Source: Chloroflexota bacterium (GTDB lineage Bacteria > Chloroflexota > Anaerolineae > VGOG01). From it: a stretch of DNA of 34,504 bases. The translations under genes and the position numbers were made by a program. Numbering within the stretch: the stretch's first letter is position 1; every line of letters starts with the position of its first letter. Positions 30,058 through 34,504 of the stretch are shown here, one piece after another. The stretch covers positions 1-34,504 of the forward strand of contig JAUWOY010000034.1 of the NCBI GenBank assembly GCA_030611885.1. The letters run 5' to 3'. The notes beneath the pieces were generated by a model. It was not told the origin of the DNA, did no database searches, and saw only the letters and a program-made list of their open reading frames with translations.

Positions 30058-31260
30058 ATGAGCGAGTACACCAGGGAAGAGATACTGAAGCTAATCGAGG
30101 AGAATGGCGGGTCTGAGGGGCTGGACCTGTCGGACAAGGACTTGTCGGGCATAGATTTGAGCAGCGAGGCGATTGAGGCAGAGCTAGATAAGGCCCGAGA
30201 GGGAGCACCGGGCGAAATCCCTGTGTGGTATAGCGAGTGGGCAGGGGGCATAACTCTGGGATATGCAAACCTCCAAGGGGCCAACCTGTGGCACACAAAC
30301 CTTCAAGGGGCCCACCTGTTGGGGGCAAACCTCCAAGGGGCCACCCTGAGGGGTGCAAACCTCCAGGGGGTCAACCTGACAGTTGCAAACCTCCAAGAGG
30401 CCGACCTGGTGGGCGCAAACCTTCAAGAGGCTGACCTGTTAGGTGCAAACCTCCAAGGGGCCAGCCTGGGGGACGCAAACCTCCAAGAAGCCCGCCTGTT
30501 CGACGCAAACCTTCAAGGGGCTGACCTGATGGGCGCAGCCCTCCAAGGGGCCCGCCTGGGGTTCGCAAACCTCCAAGGGGCTGACCTGGGGTTCGCAAAC
30601 CTCCAAGGCGCTTTTTTCTTACGCGTACGACTGGAACACACCGTTATGGATCGAGACTCCTTAGGACCGGCTATCGGGGAGGAGTTAGCTCGTGACTACC
30701 CCGAAGCCAGGGACACCTATCTTCGCCTCAAAAAGAACTTTGACGACCTCGGAGACTACGCGGCCTCCAGTTGGGCTTACCGCAAAGAACGAAGGATGGA
30801 GAAGATGTGCAGCGCTCCTTGGCGAGCCAGGAAGTTCTATGGCGAAACTGAATTAGGGTATTGGGTGGAGAAGCGGAAAGAATATCCAGCCTGGCATCCG
30901 CGAGTTCTGAGGTTCTACACGCGGCACACACTGAAATGGCTATCCGACTGGTTTGTGGAACTGCTCTGCGGCTACGGAGAGAGCATCTGGCGGGTGCTAG
31001 CCTGGATGCTGCTTGTGATTCTAGGATTCGCTGCCTATTATCAAGTCTCCCATGCTGTGGTCACCAGTTCGCAAGATGCAGCAACATCGCTCTGGGACCA
31101 CCTAATCTTCAGCCTGGGGGCGTTCACAACCTTGCAACCTGCGCGGTTGCAGGCCGCAAGACCAGGCGTCGAGTTGCTCACTACTATTCAGGCCATTATA
31201 GGCATTTCCCTCGCCGGGCTCCTCGGCTTCGTGGCAGGCAATCGGATTAGGCGGTCGTAG
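30058..31260 (+). CDS. Pentapeptide-repeat protein with C-terminal ion-channel-like domain
   Basis: A 400-residue protein. After an N-terminal helical part, residues about 66-190 are A(N/D)LQGA-type pentapeptide repeats that form a right-handed beta helix. A linker rich in charged residues follows (about 200-290). The C-terminus has two transmembrane segments (VLAWMLLVILGFAAYY; IIGISLAGLLGFVAG) around a possible pore loop (FSLGAFTTLQPARL), as in two-TM potassium-channel-like (Ion_trans_2) domains. AGGGAG precedes the ATG. The repeats are encoded by 12 almost identical 30-base units, a sign of recent expansion. Pentapeptide-channel fusions are known, but the stimulus sensed is unknown. Confidence 0.85.
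   Translation: MSEYTREEILKLIEENGGSEGLDLSDKDLSGIDLSSEAIEAELDKAREGAPGEIPVWYSEWAGGITLGYANLQGANLWHTNLQGAHLLGANLQGATLRGANLQGVNLTVANLQEADLVGANLQEADLLGANLQGASLGDANLQEARLFDANLQGADLMGAALQGARLGFANLQGADLGFANLQGAFFLRVRLEHTVMDRDSLGPAIGEELARDYPEARDTYLRLKKNFDDLGDYAASSWAYRKERRMEKMCSAPWRARKFYGETELGYWVEKRKEYPAWHPRVLRFYTRHTLKWLSDWFVELLCGYGESIWRVLAWMLLVILGFAAYYQVSHAVVTSSQDAATSLWDHLIFSLGAFTTLQPARLQAARPGVELLTTIQAIIGISLAGLLGFVAGNRIRRS
30266..30620 (+). repeat. Twelve tandem 30-bp units in the pentapeptide gene
   Basis: CAAACCTCCAAGGGGC-type units begin every 30 bases from 30266 to 30596, each coding two pentapeptides. Variation lies mainly in the same few codons of each unit. Confidence 0.9.
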
Positions 31261-31274
31261 TTTACAGAAGGCTA

Positions 31275-31303
31275 TTGCGAAAGAAAAGTAGTAAGAATAT
31301 TAT
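31275..31303 (+). promoter_or_regulatory. Predicted promoter of the moeA operon
   Basis: TTGCGA (31275-31280), 17 bases, TATTAT (31298-31303), in a clearly AT-rich stretch (31261-31360) of A-rich short repeats. Confidence 0.5.
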
Positions 31304-31382
31304 TGAAACGATAAGAAATAGATAGAAATCAATAGAAACACCATGAGACGCAAAGAGGAAGATGATGAGTTAGGAGGTCAAG

Positions 31383-32627
31383 ATGATCAGCGTAGACGAG
31401 GCCCTGGAGTATGTCCTGAAACACTTCCAGCCACTTGAGCCAGAGGAGGTGGAGATCCTCGATGCTCTGGATCGTGTTTTGGCTGAGGGCGTTTACTCCG
31501 GTGTGGAGATTCCGCCTTTCGATAATTCGGCCATGGACGGATATGCCGTGCGGGCGATGGATACGGCTGGGGCCAGTTCCGAGGCTCCGACTACGCTGCG
31601 AGTGATCGGGGATCTCGCGGCAGGCTACACCACAGACGTGGTCGTGGAGCCAGGCACAGCCATCCGTATCATGACGGGGGCGCCGCTTCCCGCCGGCGCT
31701 GACGCGGTGGTGCGGTTCGAGGAGACTAGCGAGGGACTGTCGGCGGGCGAGAGAGCGGGCAATTGGATAGGGATTTTCAGCCAGGTTGTCGTTGGGGAGA
31801 ACGTCCGATCAGCGGGGGAGGACATTCACAAGGGGGAGTTGGTTCTGGCTGAAGGCACGATTCTGCGTTCTCAGGAGATTGGTGTGCTGGCCTCGCTGGG
31901 GAGGGCCAGGGTTCGGGTGATCCGTCGGCCCCGGGTGGCTATTCTGGCCACCGGCGACGAGCTCATCACCATTGATGAGCCGCTGGCTCCAGGTAAGATT
32001 CGCAACTCCAATGAATACTCCAACGCGGCGCTGGTCCGGCGCTATGGCGGGATCCCCGTCCGCCTGGGGATAGCGCGCGATGACGTGGAGGAGCTGACGG
32101 CCAAGATCCGCGAGGGTTTGGCCCAGGGGGTTGATCTCTTCCTCACCTCGGCCGGTGTATCGGTGGGCGACTACGACGTGGTGAAGGACGTGCTGAACAC
32201 TGAGGGGGAGATGCACTTTTGGCAGGTGTGTATGAAACCCGGCAAACCTTTAGCTTTCGGCGAGATCCAGGGTGTGCCTCTCCTGGGCTTACCGGGCAAT
32301 CCCGTGTCGGCTATGGTTTCGTTCGAGCAGTTTGCTCGCCCGGCTATCCTCAAGATGCTGGGCAAGATGCGCTTGCGCAAGCCTACGGTAGAAGCCATTT
32401 TAGAGGAGGATGTCAAGAGCAGCGGGCGGCGCGGCTTCAAACGAGCGGTGATAACGAAGCGCGACGGTGAGTATTACGCTTCGGTCACTGGCCCGCAGGG
32501 CTCTGGCGTCCTCACTTCTATGGTGAAAGCCAATGGGCTGGTCATAATCCCTGAAGGCATCAGGCACAAGAAGGCGGGGGAGCGGGTCACGGTGCAGATG
32601 CTGGATTGGCCGGAAAACGTGGAATGA
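31383..32627 (+). CDS. moeA: Molybdopterin molybdenumtransferase
   Basis: A 414-residue enzyme inserting molybdate into adenylylated molybdopterin. PPFDNSAMDGYAVRA, IMTGAPLPAGADAVVRFEET, the MoCF motif TSAGVSVGDYDVVKDVL and GLPGNPVSAMVSFEQF are all present; the length is normal. TTAGGAGGT precedes the ATG. mobB follows after 9 bases, so the pair makes a molybdenum cofactor operon. Confidence 0.96.
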   Translation: MISVDEALEYVLKHFQPLEPEEVEILDALDRVLAEGVYSGVEIPPFDNSAMDGYAVRAMDTAGASSEAPTTLRVIGDLAAGYTTDVVVEPGTAIRIMTGAPLPAGADAVVRFEETSEGLSAGERAGNWIGIFSQVVVGENVRSAGEDIHKGELVLAEGTILRSQEIGVLASLGRARVRVIRRPRVAILATGDELITIDEPLAPGKIRNSNEYSNAALVRRYGGIPVRLGIARDDVEELTAKIREGLAQGVDLFLTSAGVSVGDYDVVKDVLNTEGEMHFWQVCMKPGKPLAFGEIQGVPLLGLPGNPVSAMVSFEQFARPAILKMLGKMRLRKPTVEAILEEDVKSSGRRGFKRAVITKRDGEYYASVTGPQGSGVLTSMVKANGLVIIPEGIRHKKAGERVTVQMLDWPENVE

Positions 32628-32636
32628 GGCGCTGCG

Positions 32637-33122
32637 GTGATACCCATCATCTCTGTGGTTGGTAAGTCGGGGGTTGGCAAAACGACCTTTTTGGAGAAGT
32701 TGATCGCCGAACTGAAGCGGCGAGGTCGTCGCGTGGCCACGGTCAAGCACGACGTTCACGGCTTCGAGATAGATCAGCCTGGCAAGGACAGTTGGCGTCT
32801 GGCTCGGGCGGGCAGTGACAGCGTGGTCATCGCCTCGCCCCAAAGGTTGGCTCTTATCAAGCACCTCGATGGGGAGATGCCCCTGGGCGAAATCGCCGCC
32901 TTGCTGACTGATGTGGACATAATCCTGACCGAAGGCTACAAGCGAGGAGGTGCGCCCAAGATCGAGGTCTCGCGGCGGGGCAGGGGAGGGGAGCTTCTGT
33001 GTACCCCAGATGAGCTGGTGGCCATCGTCTCTGATCAGCCCTTTGATCTGGACGTCCCTCAGTTCGGCCTCGACGATGCGGCGGGAATCGTTGATTTGTT
33101 GGAGGAAAGATTTCTCGGCTAA
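32637..33122 (+). CDS. mobB: Molybdopterin-guanine dinucleotide biosynthesis adaptor MobB
   Basis: A 161-residue GTP-binding protein helping to make the guanine dinucleotide form of the cofactor. The P-loop GKSGVGKTT is at 9-17, followed by RRVATVKHDVHGFEIDQPGK and DSWRLARAGSDSVVIAS, the MobB signatures. The GTG start is 9 bases after moeA, with GAGG overlapping the moeA stop. The presence of MobB implies an MGD-type molybdoenzyme elsewhere. Confidence 0.94.
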   Translation: MIPIISVVGKSGVGKTTFLEKLIAELKRRGRRVATVKHDVHGFEIDQPGKDSWRLARAGSDSVVIASPQRLALIKHLDGEMPLGEIAALLTDVDIILTEGYKRGGAPKIEVSRRGRGGELLCTPDELVAIVSDQPFDLDVPQFGLDDAAGIVDLLEERFLG

Positions 33123-33137
33123 TCAAGGAGGTGAGTC

Positions 33138-33329
33138 ATGACACGGGTACGGTGCCAGTTGGATGAATGTGTCTTCTGGCGCGAGGGCTTCTGTAGCTCT
33201 GAGGAGATCGAGCTGGATCCTGAGCTGGGTTGTTTAACCCTTTTGGAGGGCGGGAATCCGGGCGAGGATGATGAGGAGTGGGATGATGAGGATCTTTTCG
33301 ACGAGGACGAGTGGGAGGAGGCCCTCTAG
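33138..33329 (+). CDS. Small Cys-containing protein, DUF1540-like, with acidic tail
   Basis: A 63-residue protein with a CQLDECVFWREGFC pattern followed by SSEEIEL, similar to the metal-binding DUF1540 motif, and a fourth Cys in LGCL. The second half is almost all Asp and Glu (GEDDEEWDDEDLFDEDEWEE). AAGGAGGTGAG precedes the ATG, 15 bases after mobB, so it is in the same operon. A role with metal is inferred only. Confidence 0.7.
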   Translation: MTRVRCQLDECVFWREGFCSSEEIELDPELGCLTLLEGGNPGEDDEEWDDEDLFDEDEWEEAL

Positions 33330-33343
33330 TTCATGACTGCCGG

Positions 33344-33397
33344 CGCACCTGCCCGGCTCAATGACTTGAAGGTGCGTTGTGTGGCCTTGAGCCGGGC
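33344..33397. other. Crossed inverted repeats (possible pseudoknot or terminator) between convergent genes
   Basis: CGCACCT (33344-33350) pairs with AGGTGCG (33370-33376), and GCCCGGCTCAA (33351-33361) pairs with TTGAGCCGGGC (33387-33397). Both stems are perfect and interleaved (A-B-A'-B'). No T-run on either strand. Confidence 0.7.
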
Positions 33398-33436
33398 TGC
33401 TAATATGCGCTCAGTGGATAGAGAAATGAGGCGGGG

Positions 33437-34159
33437 TTAACCGCTGTGGCTGCGCAGCGTTCTGGCAATGATGTCGCTTTGTTCATTCTGGGGGGCTTTC
33501 TTCTGGTCCCCCTTTGCCTTTTTGCCTCTTGTGTCTCCTTCATCCTCTTGTTGATCAAAGGCTTCCTTGATCGCCAATTCCATGATTGTGGGAAGTGGTT
33601 CCTCGTCTTCGAGGTCATCTATGGGTATCTCTTTCATTCCCAATTCGATCTGGCGTCTTCTGCGATCAACGCTTAGCACCTTGACCTCCACCTCTTCGCC
33701 CACCGATACTATCTCAGACGGCTTTTCCACGAAGCCTGAGGCCAGCTCGCTGATGTGAACCAATCCATCGCGGCCAACACCAACATCTATGAAGGCGCCG
33801 AATGTAGCCAGGCGCGTCACTTTGCCCTTGATGATCATGCCTGGTTTCAAGTCACTGAAGACTCTCTCGGGTGGTTCTACCATGGTTAGATTGATGCGTC
33901 CTCTCCTGCGATCCACTTTCTTGACCCAGACCGTTACCTCGTCGCCTGGTTCTACGACCTCTGCGACCCTATTGACTGGATCTTCGCTCAATTGGGAGAT
34001 GTGCACCCACCCATCTTGGCCCAAGCCGATGTCCACGAAAGCGCCAGAGAGCCCTACCTTGGTTATCTTGCCTCTCAGCCTCATGCGTGGTTTTAAACCC
34101 TTGATGTTGGTCGGTTGCTGCTCATTGGCATCCTCTTGATGATGTTGTTCTTTTGTCAC
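33437..34159 (-). CDS. Protein with two S1 RNA-binding domains
   Basis: A 240-residue protein with two S1 domains. The first (about 24-95) contains KITKVGLSGAFVDIGLGQDG and WVHISQLSED; the second (about 107-180) has KVTRLATFGAFIDVGVGRDG and LVHISELASG. An acidic then basic low-complexity C-terminus follows. It resembles partial S1 (RpsA-like) or general RNA-binding proteins common in Chloroflexota and Cyanobacteria; it is much shorter than RpsA. GTG start at 34159 with GAGGAGGAACAAGA upstream. It converges with the moeA operon. Confidence 0.85.
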   Translation of the reverse strand: MTKEQHHQEDANEQQPTNIKGLKPRMRLRGKITKVGLSGAFVDIGLGQDGWVHISQLSEDPVNRVAEVVEPGDEVTVWVKKVDRRRGRINLTMVEPPERVFSDLKPGMIIKGKVTRLATFGAFIDVGVGRDGLVHISELASGFVEKPSEIVSVGEEVEVKVLSVDRRRRQIELGMKEIPIDDLEDEEPLPTIMELAIKEAFDQQEDEGDTRGKKAKGDQKKAPQNEQSDIIARTLRSHSG

Positions 34160-34198
34160 TCTTGTTCCTCCTCTTTGCTAGACTAGATGGCGCGATAC

Positions 34199-34227
34199 AT
34201 TATACCACTACTGTAGATTTTCCACAA
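34199..34227 (-). promoter_or_regulatory. Predicted promoter of the S1-domain gene
   Basis: On the minus strand TTGTGG (34227-34222), 17 bases, TATAAT (34204-34199), 40 bases before the GTG start. The -35 is weak. Confidence 0.55.
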
Positions 34228-34259
34228 GGCCGGGTTATGCGACCATCACGAGTGGCGAA

Positions 34260-34317
34260 CGTAGTAGCGACTTCAGTCGCTTTTGTGGCGGGAACGACGA
34301 CTGAAGTCGTCACTACG
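34260..34317. repeat. REP pair upstream of the S1-domain gene
   Basis: GTAGTAGCGACTTCAGTCGC then, after a short spacer, GACGACTGAAGTCGTCACTACG. Same family as the copies near the transposase. Confidence 0.87.
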
Positions 34318-34372
34318 TGTCCCCAATGCGATACGCTCGTGGGTTATTGTTGTAGGTTAATATCCCTGTCAA

Positions 34373-34426
34373 GTCAAATGAAAATGTTACCGAACGGTGA
34401 TCGTTCAGTCAAAAGATAATGTTACC
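34373..34426. repeat. Two 19-bp direct repeats, possible insertion sequence end
   Basis: GTCAAATGAAAATGTTACC (34373-34391) and GTCAAAAGATAATGTTACC (34408-34426) agree at 17 of 19 positions. Between them lies GAACG-GTGAT-CGTTC. Repeated ends of this type are known from IS21-like elements; the element itself would lie outside the window. Confidence 0.5.
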
Positions 34427-34504
34427 CGGGTTGTCCCCTCCTTTCTTGGATTTGATGATCCTTTAGTTTCCGCTAAAGATTGTGAAGTTGTACATAAGAC
34501 ACCT

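Larger units (their letters stand above)
34160..34504. other. Non-coding end of the window: promoter, REP pair, possible IS end
   Basis: No convincing gene in these 345 bases. They hold a minus-strand promoter at 34199-34227, a REP pair at 34260-34317, and two 19-base direct repeats at 34373 and 34408. From 34427 to the end I see nothing I can name. Confidence 0.7.

Noticed and set aside
30266..30620. 30-bp tandem units considered as CRISPR or satellite
   Set aside because: There are no spacers, the units are in frame and code for pentapeptide repeats.
29206..31260. Genomic island integrated at tRNA-Asp
   Set aside because: No integrase and no second copy of the tRNA 3' end were seen in the window, so there is no evidence beyond the two unusual genes downstream.
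34153..34419. Plus-strand open frame of 88 residues near the window end
   Set aside because: It starts inside the S1-gene leader and reads through the REP pair and direct repeats; no ribosome binding site or motif.

Overview
The window looks like a chromosomal piece of a free-living, moderately GC-rich bacterium. My best guess is a Chloroflexota (Anaerolineae-like) genome. This rests on inference: the mixture of a nusA-ylxR-infB-rbfA-truB-ribF cluster, RtcB/archease, mevalonate kinase beside a UbiA-type prenyltransferase, LysM/M23 and CPBP proteins, very short IF-2, alpha-CTD-like domains on NusA, and many small interspersed repeats. No rRNA, CRISPR array or plasmid/phage backbone gene is visible.

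Layout. (1) 1-7680, accessory region: the tail of an unknown gene, a 968-aa DUF1156/COG1743 DNA methylase, a REP-associated tyrosine transposase (RAYT) wrapped in its own REP palindromes, and a 1264-aa PLD-SNF2 helicase. Methylase plus PLD-helicase is the sort of pair found in predicted defence/modification loci. (2) 7712-9121, purB. (3) 9255-18136, a long minus-strand information-processing cluster read nusA, ylxR, infB, rbfA, truB, ribF, archease, rtcB, ending at a strong intrinsic terminator at 9181-9218. (4) A divergent promoter region (18137-18386), then rplU, rpmA, rpmE, tdk, hpt on the plus strand, ending at a bidirectional terminator (20932-20967). (5) 20995-25143, minus strand: UbiA-type prenyltransferase, mevalonate kinase, a caspase-like lipoprotein and a LysM/M23 peptidase, tightly spaced. 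(6) 25268-29282, plus strand: tlyA, a nitrilase-superfamily protein lacking its catalytic Cys, a small unknown, threonine aldolase, a CPBP membrane protein, and tRNA-Asp. (7) 29485-34159: a small coiled-coil protein, a pentapeptide-repeat ion-channel-like protein, moeA-mobB with a small Cys protein, and a convergent two-S1-domain protein. The last 345 bases hold a REP pair and what may be the end of an insertion sequence.

Most interesting points. The L31 ribosomal protein carries a C-terminal alpha-CTD-like domain that is nearly the same, also at DNA level, as the two tandem domains at the C-terminus of NusA encoded about 1.1 kb away on the other strand. Several families of short palindromic elements sit inside reading frames without breaking them: the same 33-bp palindrome is read in two different frames within the methylase gene, another copy pair extends the signal peptide of the M23 peptidase, a REP copy and a C/G-rich palindrome lie inside the helicase, and small palindromes lengthen the N-region of the lipoprotein. 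Heptameric tandem repeats abut the 3' ends of many genes. All function calls are from reading motifs; no database search was possible.
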